Below are positions 7,381 to 15,813 of a DNA stretch of 25,442 bases, in pieces. Position 1 is the stretch's first letter, and each line of letters starts with the position of its first letter. Both the position numbers and the translations under genes were made by a program. Under the pieces are notes generated by a model. The model ran no database searches and was not told the DNA's origin. It saw only the letters and a list, made by a program, of their open reading frames with translations. Source of the stretch: Spirochaetota bacterium (GTDB lineage Bacteria > Spirochaetota > Spirochaetia > DSM-27196 > PWMO01); NCBI GenBank assembly GCA_009908735.1, contig JAAAOR010000099.1:1-25442 (forward strand). The letters are read 5' to 3'.

Positions 7381-8211
7381 TCACGCGCTGGGGCCGCCGA
7401 GCAACGCGATGAGCGTCTTCGCGTTCACTACCGCCTGGGCGTTGGCGTGATTGTTGAATGTCACGATGAGCTCCGATACTTGATCGGCAACCGCGCGGAT
7501 CGGGATGACCCATTCCTCGAGCTCGGCCGCCGAGTAGAGATAATCGTAGCGGCTTCGGTTGTCGCCCTCCCACCACTGTGAGGCATTGCGACCGTGGAAG
7601 CGGAGGTAGGCGCGATCTGCGGTGACGACGGACGCCGGCGCGGGAAGCCCCCGAAGGCGCGGCATATCGGTAATTACCAGCGCCAGGTTCCGGGCACGCA
7701 TCTCCTCATACACCGACTGACGCTGCCACTCGGTGTTGCGGTATTCGACAAAGAGGCAGGGCTGAGAAGCCGAGGGCTGGGCGCCGACAGCATCTGCGCG
7801 GGAAGCCACCTGCAGCGCTTCACAGAGCTCTGCGAGGTATCGACGGTTTGATGTCGTATAGTGAAAGCTGTATGGAAACTGCAGGAGGAGCCCGGCGAGT
7901 CGGCCGTGTTTCTGGAGCTCGCGGGTTGCCCCGGCAAAGCGTCTCGCATCTTCGCGCCAGCTTGCTGCACGATCATGGGTGATGCTTCGATGAGCCTTGA
8001 CCACGAAGCGGAAATCGTCCGGGGTTTTAGCTACCAGTCGTGAAAGCATCCGTGGGTCGGGCATCCGGTAATAGCTGAAGTTGAGCTCGGTCAACGCAAA
8101 ATCTCGGGAGTACTGCGTGAGGAAGGCGGAGGACGAAGTGCCCTCCGGATAGTAGGGACCAATCCAGTCGGCGTAGGAGTAGCCGGATGTCCCGATGACG
8201 ATGCGTCCCAT
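7381..8211 (-). CDS. DUF72 (YecE-like) family protein
   Basis: This 276-residue protein matches the DUF72 family, which has a TIM-barrel fold related to xylose isomerase/endonuclease IV-like barrels and no established function. Diagnostic blocks occur in order: IGTSGYSYADWIGPYYPE at the N-terminus, TELNFSYYRMP, FRFVVKAHRSITHD, the FVEYRN strand, LRFHGRN followed by RYDYLYSAAELEEW, and FNNHANAQAVVNA near the C-terminus. The length is normal. The start codon is ATG 8211, with no convincing ribosome site. A frame upstream of it stops after three codons, so a longer start is unlikely. It may be transcribed together with the HAD phosphatase gene. Confidence 0.9.
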   Translation of the reverse strand: MGRIVIGTSGYSYADWIGPYYPEGTSSSAFLTQYSRDFALTELNFSYYRMPDPRMLSRLVAKTPDDFRFVVKAHRSITHDRAASWREDARRFAGATRELQKHGRLAGLLLQFPYSFHYTTSNRRYLAELCEALQVASRADAVGAQPSASQPCLFVEYRNTEWQRQSVYEEMRARNLALVITDMPRLRGLPAPASVVTADRAYLRFHGRNASQWWEGDNRSRYDYLYSAAELEEWVIPIRAVADQVSELIVTFNNHANAQAVVNAKTLIALLGGPSA

Positions 8212-8374
8212 CTCGTGTCAAAACTCCATGAATTCCTGCCACCTCGTGCCGAAATCGCCGTCCGGAAGGTTGAAATTCGGACGATTTCAGCGTAAGTTAA
8301 GCGTCCAACGCGTCCCGCGACAACCCGTAGGACTGGTGCGGCCTGTCGCTTCTGGGGCTCGCGGCGACCTTCGT

Positions 8375-8403
8375 TTGGTCAAATCTGACTACAGTCATAA
8401 TCA
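8375..8403 (+). promoter_or_regulatory. Candidate promoter of fusA
   Basis: TTGGTC (8375-8380) and TAATCA (8398-8403) are 17 bases apart, giving a start near 8410 and a leader of under 20 bases that contains AAGAGGGA. Both boxes are imperfect. Further upstream in the same 216-bp gap is a small inverted repeat, TGAAAT/ATTTCA (8271-8276 with 8284-8289), of unknown meaning. Confidence 0.35.
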
Positions 8404-8427
8404 GAACGCGTTAAGAGGGAATCGAGA

Positions 8428-10512
8428 ATGGACGAACGTATTAAGCACATGAGGAACATCGGGATCAGCGCTCATATTGATTCGGGCAAGACAACGCTGA
8501 CCGAGCGCATCCTGTTTTATTCTGAGAAAATTCACGCCATCCATGAGGTGCGCGGCAAGGACGGGGTGGGGGCGACCATGGACTCCATGGAGCTCGAGCG
8601 CGAGCGAGGTATCACCATCGCGTCGGCTGCCACGAATGTCGAGTGGAAGGGCTATCCTATCAACATTATCGATACTCCGGGACACGTCGACTTCACCATT
8701 GAGGTCGAGCGTGCACTGCGGGTCCTCGACGGTGCCATCCTTGTGCTCGACTCAGTGGGCGGCGTGCAGTCGCAGACGCTCACCGTTGATCGCCAGCTCC
8801 GTCGCTATCAGGTGCCCTTCCTCGCATTCGTAAACAAGTGTGACCGAACCGGCGCAGACCCCTACAAGGTACGTGATCAGCTGGAAGAGAAGCTCGCTCA
8901 CAACGCCGTGCTCATGCAGCTCCCGATCGGTCTCGAGGATAAGCTTGTCGGGGTGGTTGATCTCATCTCCATGGAGGCAAACTACTTCGAGGGTACCTTC
9001 GGCGAAGAGGTGCGGAAAGACGAGATTCCGGCCGAGCTCAAGGAAGAGGCGGAGAAGCGCCACGAGATGCTCCTCGATGCTGCCAGTATGTTCTCAGATG
9101 AGCTCGCTGAGGCATATCTCGAGGGTGAGCCGAGTATCGACCAGATCATCGACGCGGTGCGTGCCGGAACGCTACAGCGCGAGCTGCTTCCCGTCTACGT
9201 CGGCTCTGCATACAAGAATAAGGGTGTGCAGAATCTCCTCGATGCCATCGTGAACTTTCTGCCGAATCCGACGCAGGTGACGAATATTGCCCTCGACGTC
9301 GACCGGGACGAGGCTGAGGTCACCCTCGAGCCCGACGCGGAGAAGCCGACGGTTGCTCTCGCCTTCAAACTCGAGGAAAGCCAGTATGGACAGCTGACCT
9401 ACCTGCGCGTGTATCAGGGATCGCTCAAGAAGGGGCTCGAGCTGGTCAACACGCGTGACAAGAAGAAGATCCGAATCGGACGGCTCATCCGGATGCACGC
9501 GAGCACGATGAGCGACATAACTGAGGCGCCGCCCGGTGATATCGTCGCCATGTTCGGCATCGACTGTGCCTCCGGCGATACCTTCTGCGCACCGGGCACT
9601 AACTACTCAATGACGTCAATGTACGTACCGAATCCGGTCATTTCACTCTCCTTGTCGGCAAAGGACAAGTCCTCAGAGGAGAACATGAGCAAGGCGCTCA
9701 ATCGCTTCTCGAAGGAAGATCCCACCTTTCGCACCTACGTGGACGATGAGTCGAACCAGACCATAATCCAGGGCATGGGAGAGCTCCACCTCGACGTCTA
9801 CGTCGAGCGCATGCGCCGCGAGTACAAGGCTGATGTGGAGACCGGCATACCCCAGGTTGCCTTCCGGGAGGCGATCGCTCAGAAGGTCGAGTTCGACTAC
9901 ACACACAAGAAGCAGACCGGTGGAGCGGGGCAGTTCGGCCGGGTCGCGGGCTACATCGAACCCATCGAGGAAAACTACGAGTTCGTCAACTCCATCAAGG
10001 GTGGTGTTATCCCGCAGGAGTACGTGCCCGCGGTCGATCACGGGTTTCAGATCGCGATGGAAGAGGGTGAGCTCATCGGATTTCCCGTAATCGGAGTGCG
10101 CGTGGTCATAAACGACGGCGCAACCCATCCCGTCGACTCCTCCGAAATGGCATTCCAGGCGGCGGGTGTCGGCGCCTTCAGGCAAACCTATCGCAAGGCA
10201 AAGCCGCATATCCTCGAGCCAATCATGAAGGTCACCGTTGAGGGACCGACCGAGTATCAGGGCGCAATGTTCGGCAGTCTCAACCAGCGGCGAGGTATCA
10301 TTCTTGCCTCTTCGGAGAACGGGGCAATGTCGATGGTAGAGGCCGAGGTCCCGCTGTCGGAAATGTTTGGCTACTCCACAGTAATCCGCTCGCTCACGCA
10401 GGGGAAGGCCGAGTTCACCATGGAGTTCCTGAAATATGGTAAGGTGCCTCAGAGCGTGACCGAGGAGCTGATCCAAGAGTATCAGCGCAAAAAGAGCTCG
10501 CAGAAGAAGTAA
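8428..10512 (+). CDS. fusA: Elongation factor G, spdEFG1 (mitochondrial EF-G1-like) type
   Basis: This 694-residue translational GTPase moves tRNAs and mRNA through the ribosome. G motifs are AHIDSGKT (15-22), RGITI (60-64), DTPGH (82-86) and NKCD (136-139). The domain II-V blocks include [23 protein letters not shown] and [15 protein letters not shown]. Several diagnostic positions follow mitochondrial EF-G1 rather than classical bacterial EF-G: HIDSGK instead of [19 protein letters not shown] instead of MDWMEQERERGIT, and [11 protein letters not shown]. This is the profile of spdEFG1, reported in spirochaetes, planctomycetes and some deltaproteobacteria, where translocation and ribosome recycling are divided between two EF-Gs. 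A partner spdEFG2 would then be expected elsewhere in the genome. It does not sit in an rpsL-rpsG-tuf operon. The ATPase gene follows after 14 bases. Confidence 0.95.
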   Translation: MDERIKHMRNIGISAHIDSGKTTLTERILFYSEKIHAIHEVRGKDGVGATMDSMELERERGITIASAATNVEWKGYPINIIDTPGHVDFTIEVERALRVLDGAILVLDSVGGVQSQTLTVDRQLRRYQVPFLAFVNKCDRTGADPYKVRDQLEEKLAHNAVLMQLPIGLEDKLVGVVDLISMEANYFEGTFGEEVRKDEIPAELKEEAEKRHEMLLDAASMFSDELAEAYLEGEPSIDQIIDAVRAGTLQRELLPVYVGSAYKNKGVQNLLDAIVNFLPNPTQVTNIALDVDRDEAEVTLEPDAEKPTVALAFKLEESQYGQLTYLRVYQGSLKKGLELVNTRDKKKIRIGRLIRMHASTMSDITEAPPGDIVAMFGIDCASGDTFCAPGTNYSMTSMYVPNPVISLSLSAKDKSSEENMSKALNRFSKEDPTFRTYVDDESNQTIIQGMGELHLDVYVERMRREYKADVETGIPQVAFREAIAQKVEFDYTHKKQTGGAGQFGRVAGYIEPIEENYEFVNSIKGGVIPQEYVPAVDHGFQIAMEEGELIGFPVIGVRVVINDGATHPVDSSEMAFQAAGVGAFRQTYRKAKPHILEPIMKVTVEGPTEYQGAMFGSLNQRRGIILASSENGAMSMVEAEVPLSEMFGYSTVIRSLTQGKAEFTMEFLKYGKVPQSVTEELIQEYQRKKSSQKK

Positions 10513-10526
10513 GGAGCAGAATAATC

Positions 10527-11231
10527 ATGGTGAAAGCAGAGCTGGTTAAGCGAAGCCCCCTTCGGATTCTCGACCGTTCGATTCATGGCAGCCTCCCCGC
10601 GGGCAGCATCGGCGCTATTGCGTCGCGCAAGGGTGTGGGGAAGACCGCCTGCCTGGTCCATCTCGCAACGGACCAGCTGTTTCAGGGCAAGCACGTGATT
10701 CACGTGTCCTTTGCTACACGAACGGATCACATCATCAGCTGGTACGAGGACATCTTCAAGGAGATCGCACGAAAGCGCGATCTCGAGAACGCGATGACGG
10801 TGCACGACGACCTTATCAAGAATCGTGTTGTGATGAACTTTTCCCAGGAAGGGGTGTCACCCGAGCAGGTGTTCCACTCGGTTCGGGCGATGATCAGCGA
10901 CGGCCACTTTGCCGCCGATATCATCATCTTCGACGGCTATGACTTCGAGTCAGGTAGCATGGAGGACTTTGAAAAGATAAAGGCCTTCGCCGCCGAGCTC
11001 GGGCTTTCGGTATGGTTCAGCGTGACGCTTCCGGACACCGCCACCGATGAGCGGGGCGTCCCCTCCATCCTTGGTGCCTATTTGCCCCAAATTGATGTCG
11101 TGATAACTCTCACACCTACCGAGCACTTCGTGAAGCTCGAACTCATCAAAGACTACGAGCACTATCCGCAGGAAGACCTCCACCTCAAGCTCGACCCCAA
11201 GACGCTGCTCATCGCCGAGGATGGCGAGTAG
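10527..11231 (+). CDS. Unassigned P-loop ATPase (RecA/KaiC-like core) downstream of fusA
   Basis: This 234-residue soluble protein has no function I can assign. It shows a Walker A motif ASRKGVGKTA (32-41), with Ala in place of the first Gly, and a Walker B strand ADIIIFDGYD (130-139) ending in Asp. The layout of one P-loop, a strand-rich middle (HVIHVSFATRTDHI) and a terminal strand (DVVITLTP) resembles the RecA/DnaB/KaiC ATPase core without extra domains. It starts 14 bases after fusA, preceded by AAGGAG, so it is very likely cotranscribed with the elongation factor. That placement hints at a link to translation or ribosome state, but nothing in the protein proves it. The C-terminus is acidic. 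The gene ends convergent to nth. Confidence 0.8.
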   Translation: MVKAELVKRSPLRILDRSIHGSLPAGSIGAIASRKGVGKTACLVHLATDQLFQGKHVIHVSFATRTDHIISWYEDIFKEIARKRDLENAMTVHDDLIKNRVVMNFSQEGVSPEQVFHSVRAMISDGHFAADIIIFDGYDFESGSMEDFEKIKAFAAELGLSVWFSVTLPDTATDERGVPSILGAYLPQIDVVITLTPTEHFVKLELIKDYEHYPQEDLHLKLDPKTLLIAEDGE

Positions 11232-11266
11232 CGGAGGGTGACCGCCCGGCTCGGCGAGTGCCCTGC

Positions 11267-11932
11267 TTAGCGCGAGCTCTTCACCCCGACGCGGGAGCAT
11301 AGGTGCAAAAGCGGACAACGACTGCACCACGGGGAAATCGGCGTGCAGACCCGTTGGCCAAAAGCTACCAGTAGTCCGTTGATCTCTATCCAGTACTTAT
11401 CCGGCAGGCTCTCCTCGAGAGCCTGCTCCGTTTGCTCTGGAGTGCTCGTATCGACGAGTCCCAGTCGGTTCGGGATGCGGTGCACGTGGGTGTCTACGCA
11501 GATCGCGGGCATCCCGAAGCTCAGCCCCAGCACCAGGTTCGCCGTTTTGCGTCCCACGCCGGGCAACGCCAGAAGCTCCTCGCGGGTGTGGGGCACGCTG
11601 CCGCCGAAGCGGTGCTCGATTGTATGCGCGATCTCCTGAATACTACGAGCTTTGGTGTTATAGAAACCGGCGGGATAGATGAGGCGGGCAATCTCGTCGA
11701 TTGGCAGGGCCGCGAGATCCCGGGGCGTGGCCGCGCGCGAGAATAATCGGGCGCTTGCTTCGGTGGTGATCTGATCCTTAGTTCTCAGCGAAATAACCGT
11801 GGAAATAAGTACCGGAAACGGATCCTGATAGTCGGCTGCAACAGTGGAAACAGACGGCTCGTCGTCACCTTCGAGATATTCTCGCAAAAGAACGACGATT
11901 TCGTGCCAGCGCTCATGCCGGCCGGTGCTCAT
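11267..11932 (-). CDS. nth: Endonuclease III (DNA glycosylase/AP lyase)
   Basis: This 221-residue base-excision repair enzyme removes oxidised pyrimidines and cuts the abasic site. The helix-hairpin-helix is LPGVGRKTANLVLG (123-136) with the catalytic Lys129. The catalytic Asp147 is in VDTHVHRIPNRLG. The C-terminus carries the [4Fe-4S] loop Cys196-x6-Cys203-x2-Cys206-x5-Cys212. All expected catalytic and cluster residues are present and the length is normal. Its ATG overlaps the carD stop as ATGA, so translation is probably coupled to carD. The gene is the last of a minus-strand group and converges with the P-loop ATPase gene. Confidence 0.96.
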   Translation of the reverse strand: MSTGRHERWHEIVVLLREYLEGDDEPSVSTVAADYQDPFPVLISTVISLRTKDQITTEASARLFSRAATPRDLAALPIDEIARLIYPAGFYNTKARSIQEIAHTIEHRFGGSVPHTREELLALPGVGRKTANLVLGLSFGMPAICVDTHVHRIPNRLGLVDTSTPEQTEQALEESLPDKYWIEINGLLVAFGQRVCTPISPWCSRCPLLHLCSRVGVKSSR

Positions 11933-12531
11933 GCGTCTTCGACGTCTTCTTCGACAGGATGCTCGCCATCGGCACCCGGAACCGCGTCTTCTTCGGCCGC
12001 GGGCGGCTTGGGCGGATGCTCAGTCTCGAGCTTGCCGAACACGATCTGCTCGACCTCCGATTTGGGCTTGTCGAGTGAAAAGGAGACTTCGTCCACCAGG
12101 AGTCTGAGGGCGCTATCGAAGAGCTTTCGCTCGAGGATGGGCAATTCCTTGACCTTGCTGCGATGATAGAGGGTGCGAACCACGGTCGCAATGTCGGTCA
12201 CGCTCCCCTTCTTAAGCAGATCCAGGTTCATTTGATAGCGCATTTTCCAGTCCGCGGTGACCGGCTCGTACTCCTCGGAAATCAGCTTGAGAGCCTTGTC
12301 TGCCTCTTTCTGCGGGACGATGGCACGTATGCCGAGCTCCTCCGCCTTGTTCACCGGGACCATCACCGTCATGTCCGTAACCTCGAGGTAGATAACGTAG
12401 TAAAGAAGCGTGCTTCCTTGAAACTCCCGCTCTTCGACGGAGTCGATTCTTCCGACACCTTGAAGCGGATACACTACGTGTTGCTTCTCTTCAAACTCTG
12501 TGGACTGGGGCGATTTGGTGCTCTTTTTCAT
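11929..12531 (-). CDS. carD: CarD/CdnL-family transcription regulator
   Basis: This 200-residue protein belongs to the CarD_CdnL_TRCF family, which binds the RNA polymerase beta subunit and stabilises open promoter complexes. The RNA-polymerase-interacting domain occupies about residues 13-75 (EEKQHVVYPLQGVGRI, with YYVIYLEVTDMTVMVP following). A helical C-terminal domain typical of CdnL follows (about 85-165). The final 35 or so residues form a low-complexity Pro/Glu/Asp-rich tail that is longer than in compact CdnL proteins. It has no Shine-Dalgarno: seven A residues separate the ATG from a good -10 box, so a leaderless mRNA is predicted. It lies 29 bases after a solute-binding protein gene and overlaps nth by four bases. 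Confidence 0.92.
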   Translation of the reverse strand: MKKSTKSPQSTEFEEKQHVVYPLQGVGRIDSVEEREFQGSTLLYYVIYLEVTDMTVMVPVNKAEELGIRAIVPQKEADKALKLISEEYEPVTADWKMRYQMNLDLLKKGSVTDIATVVRTLYHRSKVKELPILERKLFDSALRLLVDEVSFSLDKPKSEVEQIVFGKLETEHPPKPPAAEEDAVPGADGEHPVEEDVEDA

Positions 12532-12538
12532 TTTTTTT

Positions 12539-12568
12539 AATATATCCCAGGAGCTCGCCTTCAGTCAA
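12539..12568 (-). promoter_or_regulatory. Candidate leaderless promoter of carD-nth
   Basis: On the minus strand TTGACT (12568-12563) is followed after 18 bases by TATATT (12544-12539), each matching five of six consensus positions. The -10 ends seven bases before the carD ATG at 12531, so the predicted start of transcription falls on or next to the start codon. The -35 overlaps the TGA stop of the upstream gene. It is among the best promoter matches in the window. Confidence 0.65.
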
Positions 12569-14222
12569 ACCATGGCATCCAGCTTACCGGGATCCGTTTG
12601 TCCCCGTTGCGCTCTACCGTGCCGGGAAGCGGGCGCCGCCCTGCAAACTCCAGGTATTTGTATGGATGAATGTCGAGGGCGTTTGGAAACCAACCTTCAA
12701 CGCGGTTGAGATCTATGAGATTTATCCCTGGGGCATGGCTCACCGGCAGCACCACCGCGGAATCGAGCAGCATTTGCTCGGCGTCGGCGAGGGTCTGATA
12801 GCGACGGTTGCTCTTCTGGCCCATCGAGTCACGAATGAGCTCATCGAACTCTGTGCTCGCAAAGCCCGAGTCGTTGAGGTTGCTTTCGGACGTCCACATC
12901 TGCAGAAAGGTAAGCGGGTCGGCGAAATCACCGATCCAGCTGATCTGTCCGATGGAGTAGTCGTCTCCGGATAGTGAGTCGAAGTAACGGGCGTAGGGGA
13001 TGGTCTCGAGCTCAACGTCCGCGGCGAGATGCTCCCTCCAGGCCTCGATGAGGAGACTGGTGACCGGATCGTTCTCCGAACCAAGTGGCATCCGTATGAC
13101 GAGCGGTCCGAGCCCCTCCCCGTCGGGAAAGCCCGCGTCCGCGAGGATCTCAAGTGCCTCATTCACCCGCTGCTCGGCGATGCCCGTGACGTCGTCGGGA
13201 TAGTAAGGGATCGACGGCACGAGCGTTTCGGCGGGTATAAAGTGCAGATCCGGACTCCGCATCTCCTCCCAAGGCAGCAGCAGCGCGAGGGCGCGGCGGA
13301 CCTGATCGTCGGCAAGGCCGGGGTGTTCGGTATTCATAAAGAAGTACGTCGTGGCAAACTGAGGGTTCACCTGAATCGTGTCCTCGTACTTCACCTGATC
13401 GAGGAGCATGCCGCCTGCAACCCAGTCGATCTCCTCGTCGTTGAAGCGTTGTGTGATATCGGCCGACTCATCGCTGAAAATGAAACGGAGGCGGGGGACT
13501 TCCACGCGCCCTCGGTCCCAGTAGCGCTCGTTCTTCGTGAAGACCATTTCTTCGCCGCTGCGGCTTTCCACTTTGTAAGGCCCATTCCCGATGATTGCCG
13601 GAAGCTCGTCGGGATCACCGCTTTCGAGCATGTCGGGATGCAGCGCCACGAAGCTGTGGTGGGAGAGAACATCGAGGAAGTGGCCCGCCGGATGGGCGAG
13701 CTCCACCCGCAGGACGCCAGGACCTTCCACATGAATCGCGACGGTTTCGGGGTCGGTCACGCGGCCGGTGCGATAGTCCTCCACGCCCCGTATGACGTCG
13801 AAGAGGAAGGAGTAGGCCGACTCGTTTGCCGGGCGCAGGAGCTCGAGCCACGTGTCGCGGAAGTGCTCTGCGGTGACTCGGTCTCCGTTCGTGTAGCGCG
13901 CGTCCCCACGGAGATAGAAACGGTAGGTGAGGCCGTCGGGGCTCACCTCCCATCGCTCGGCGACGCCGGGAACGGGATCGAGGGTCAGCGGATGGTAGCT
14001 CACCAGCCCCTCAAACAGGGCCGTATAGAGCTGGGCTTCGGTTGAGGTGAAGCTCTTGTGCGGATCGAACTGAACCTCTGTCGTGAGGTAGCTCGTTACG
14101 AACTCCACCTCGTTTTCCGGACCGCCGTTTTCCCGGCCGTCGTTTTCATCGTTCTGAGCCTCTTGCGCACCCACGGCAAGCGCGAGACCGGCAAGAAGCA
14201 GCGCCATGATGGTTCGTTGCAT
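12561..14222 (-). CDS. Oligopeptide-type ABC transporter substrate-binding protein
   Basis: This 553-residue exported receptor belongs to the family-5 solute-binding proteins (OppA/DppA/MppA). A signal peptide (MQRTIMALLLAGLALAVGA, cleavage likely before QEAQ) has no lipobox cysteine, so the mature protein is probably free in the periplasm. Family blocks are SFTSTEAQLYTALFEGLVSY, GVAERWEVSPDGLTYRFYLR, TAEHFRDTWLELL, GNGPYKV and VRRALALLL. An Asp/Glu/Asn-rich linker follows the signal. The start is supported by GGTGGAG. No permease or ATPase gene of the same system is in the window, so it is an orphan receptor that must share a transporter or serve in signalling. The carD gene lies 29 bases downstream. 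Confidence 0.92.
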   Translation of the reverse strand: MQRTIMALLLAGLALAVGAQEAQNDENDGRENGGPENEVEFVTSYLTTEVQFDPHKSFTSTEAQLYTALFEGLVSYHPLTLDPVPGVAERWEVSPDGLTYRFYLRGDARYTNGDRVTAEHFRDTWLELLRPANESAYSFLFDVIRGVEDYRTGRVTDPETVAIHVEGPGVLRVELAHPAGHFLDVLSHHSFVALHPDMLESGDPDELPAIIGNGPYKVESRSGEEMVFTKNERYWDRGRVEVPRLRFIFSDESADITQRFNDEEIDWVAGGMLLDQVKYEDTIQVNPQFATTYFFMNTEHPGLADDQVRRALALLLPWEEMRSPDLHFIPAETLVPSIPYYPDDVTGIAEQRVNEALEILADAGFPDGEGLGPLVIRMPLGSENDPVTSLLIEAWREHLAADVELETIPYARYFDSLSGDDYSIGQISWIGDFADPLTFLQMWTSESNLNDSGFASTEFDELIRDSMGQKSNRRYQTLADAEQMLLDSAVVLPVSHAPGINLIDLNRVEGWFPNALDIHPYKYLEFAGRRPLPGTVERNGDKRIPVSWMPWFD

Positions 14223-14237
14223 GCACTCTCCACCCTC

Positions 14238-14267
14238 AATATAGCAGTATCCGGTCCCGGATGAAAA
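14238..14267 (-). promoter_or_regulatory. Candidate promoter of the solute-binding protein gene
   Basis: On the minus strand TTTTCA (14267-14262), an 18-base spacer and TGC-TATATT (14246-14238, an extended -10) precede the ATG at 14222 by 15 bases. A small inverted repeat ATCCG/CGGAT (14249-14253 with 14258-14262) lies between the two boxes and could be an operator. The CTGCTATAT core is shared with the thrH repeat. Confidence 0.45.
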
Positions 14268-14313
14268 CGCGCAGGTACTACATCATCGTATCCAATGTGC
14301 CGACAATCAGATC

Positions 14314-15813
14314 GTGATACGTCTACCAAGCACTCTCGTGGTCTTTTTCTCTCTCCTGCCGGTGTTTGCGGTGCCCGCGCAGCAGCTCTCCGAGGTGGAC
14401 TTCTCCGAAGCGCATATCGGAGTCGCCGGTCCGCAATCCTTCTATGTGCGGGGGCTGGAGGCCGGCGGCGAACGTTTCTCGGTGCTTGTCACTCCCTCCG
14501 ACAGCGGCGCATGGGAGGTCGAGCGTGTCGTGGACGAGGCGGATAACCTCGTGCCTCGCCGGACGATTCTGGACCTCGCCACCGTGCGCCGAGTGGGCGA
14601 CCGCACCCTGGAGTTTGACGGCGTTGTCGTCGGAGGACGGGTCTACAGCGGGCGCCTGGAGATCGGCCCCGATTTGACGGTGCGGCCCCTCGACGGCGTC
14701 ACCGCTGGGAATCCGGGGGCCGTCAATAAGCAGCGAGCCGAGGGGCTTGCCGCCGCCGGCATCGGCTTCGGGCCGGAAATCGACCGTCTCGAGCGGGAGA
14801 GCGGCCGCCTGCAAGACGAAAACGCCCGGCTGGAAACCGTCGTGTTCGAGCTTCGAGCGGAGAACGAGTACCTTCGGGGCGAGGTCGATCGCCTCGCCAT
14901 GCGCGTCGAAGAGCTCGAGACCGCGGCACCCGGAGCCTCGGCCGACCTCACCGAAGAGGCGAAGCGCATCACCTCCAGCATCGAAGAGCTCTCGGCTCAG
15001 CTGGCGGAGGTGGAGAAGCGACTTGCGGGGCGTATCGACTCGGTTGCCGAGGCCGAGGCCGCCGAAGGCGAGCGGGATGCCTCCGCGGCCGACGGTGACC
15101 CCGCAGCCGGGCGCGGCCCTCAGGATCTGCGTCGGCGGGTAGCAGAGCTCGAGCTCCGCAACGCGGAGCTACAGGCCGAAAAGCTCGCCCTTCAGGACCG
15201 CATCCTCGACCGGGTTGCCGACGGCGGATTCGTGGAGATGATGGCCCCGCGGCTTCGCACGACCCTCCTCGACGATCTCTCCCGCGCCCGGGTACAGCTC
15301 GGCGACTGGCGCCTCTCGGGGCGCAGCGCGGTGCAGACCGATCCGGATCAGTACTTCGCGAAGCTCATGCTGCCGGCGCCCCAGCGGACGCGCCCGACGC
15401 TCTACAGTTTTTCCGCGCGTGCTCTCGACGAAGGCTGGGTCGGGCTCGGGCTCCACATCTTTGTCGAGGAAACCGGAAAGACCGGCTACGGGCTCGGACG
15501 ATCGCTGCTTGTGTGGTTTACCCGCGACCCGGATGTCTACCGCAACCGGCTTACCTATCTCCAGGTGTATCGCTCCGACGACGACGTGAACATGGCCCGC
15601 GTGGCCGACGCGCTCATAGAGGAGCCCATTTCCGGCGAGCTCGACATCGAGGTACTCTTCGAGCCGGAGAACAACTACATCACCATCGCCGTGAACGGGC
15701 GCGACAAGCTGCGTTACCGAACCTGGTTCGGCATCGACGATGGCACCGGCGTCGCACTGCGAACGCTCGGCCGCGCCGAGTTCCGAAACCTCAGCGTTCG
15801 AACCACCGAGTGA
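14314..15813 (+). CDS. Exported coiled-coil protein of unknown function
   Basis: I do not recognise this 499-residue protein. It begins with a GTG codon and a clear signal peptide (residues 1-22, ending FAVPA before QQLSEVD), so it is exported. Residues 25-130 look beta-rich. Heptad-repeat coiled coil covers about 154-203 (EIDRLERESGRLQDENARLE) and continues through 215-245 and 270-300, interrupted by an Ala/Glu/Asp-rich linker. The last 180 residues (about 310-499) form a separate globular part with alternating beta strands such as WVGLGLHIFVEETGKTGYGL and NNYITIAVNGRDKLRYRTWF, which suggest a jelly-roll or concanavalin-like domain. A structural or envelope-associated role is plausible. Its 3' end overlaps the convergent aminotransferase gene by 23 bases. 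No clear ribosome site precedes it. Confidence 0.8.
   Translation: MIRLPSTLVVFFSLLPVFAVPAQQLSEVDFSEAHIGVAGPQSFYVRGLEAGGERFSVLVTPSDSGAWEVERVVDEADNLVPRRTILDLATVRRVGDRTLEFDGVVVGGRVYSGRLEIGPDLTVRPLDGVTAGNPGAVNKQRAEGLAAAGIGFGPEIDRLERESGRLQDENARLETVVFELRAENEYLRGEVDRLAMRVEELETAAPGASADLTEEAKRITSSIEELSAQLAEVEKRLAGRIDSVAEAEAAEGERDASAADGDPAAGRGPQDLRRRVAELELRNAELQAEKLALQDRILDRVADGGFVEMMAPRLRTTLLDDLSRARVQLGDWRLSGRSAVQTDPDQYFAKLMLPAPQRTRPTLYSFSARALDEGWVGLGLHIFVEETGKTGYGLGRSLLVWFTRDPDVYRNRLTYLQVYRSDDDVNMARVADALIEEPISGELDIEVLFEPENNYITIAVNGRDKLRYRTWFGIDDGTGVALRTLGRAEFRNLSVRTTE

Noticed and set aside
13029..14045. Plus-strand open frame opposite the solute-binding protein (338 codons)
   Set aside because: It is antisense to a convincing OppA-family gene and has no recognisable domain.
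14314..14316. Leaderless promoter (GACAAT six bases before the GTG) for the exported coiled-coil gene
   Set aside because: The -10 lacks the first T and no -35 lies at the right distance, so it was not counted with the stronger cases.
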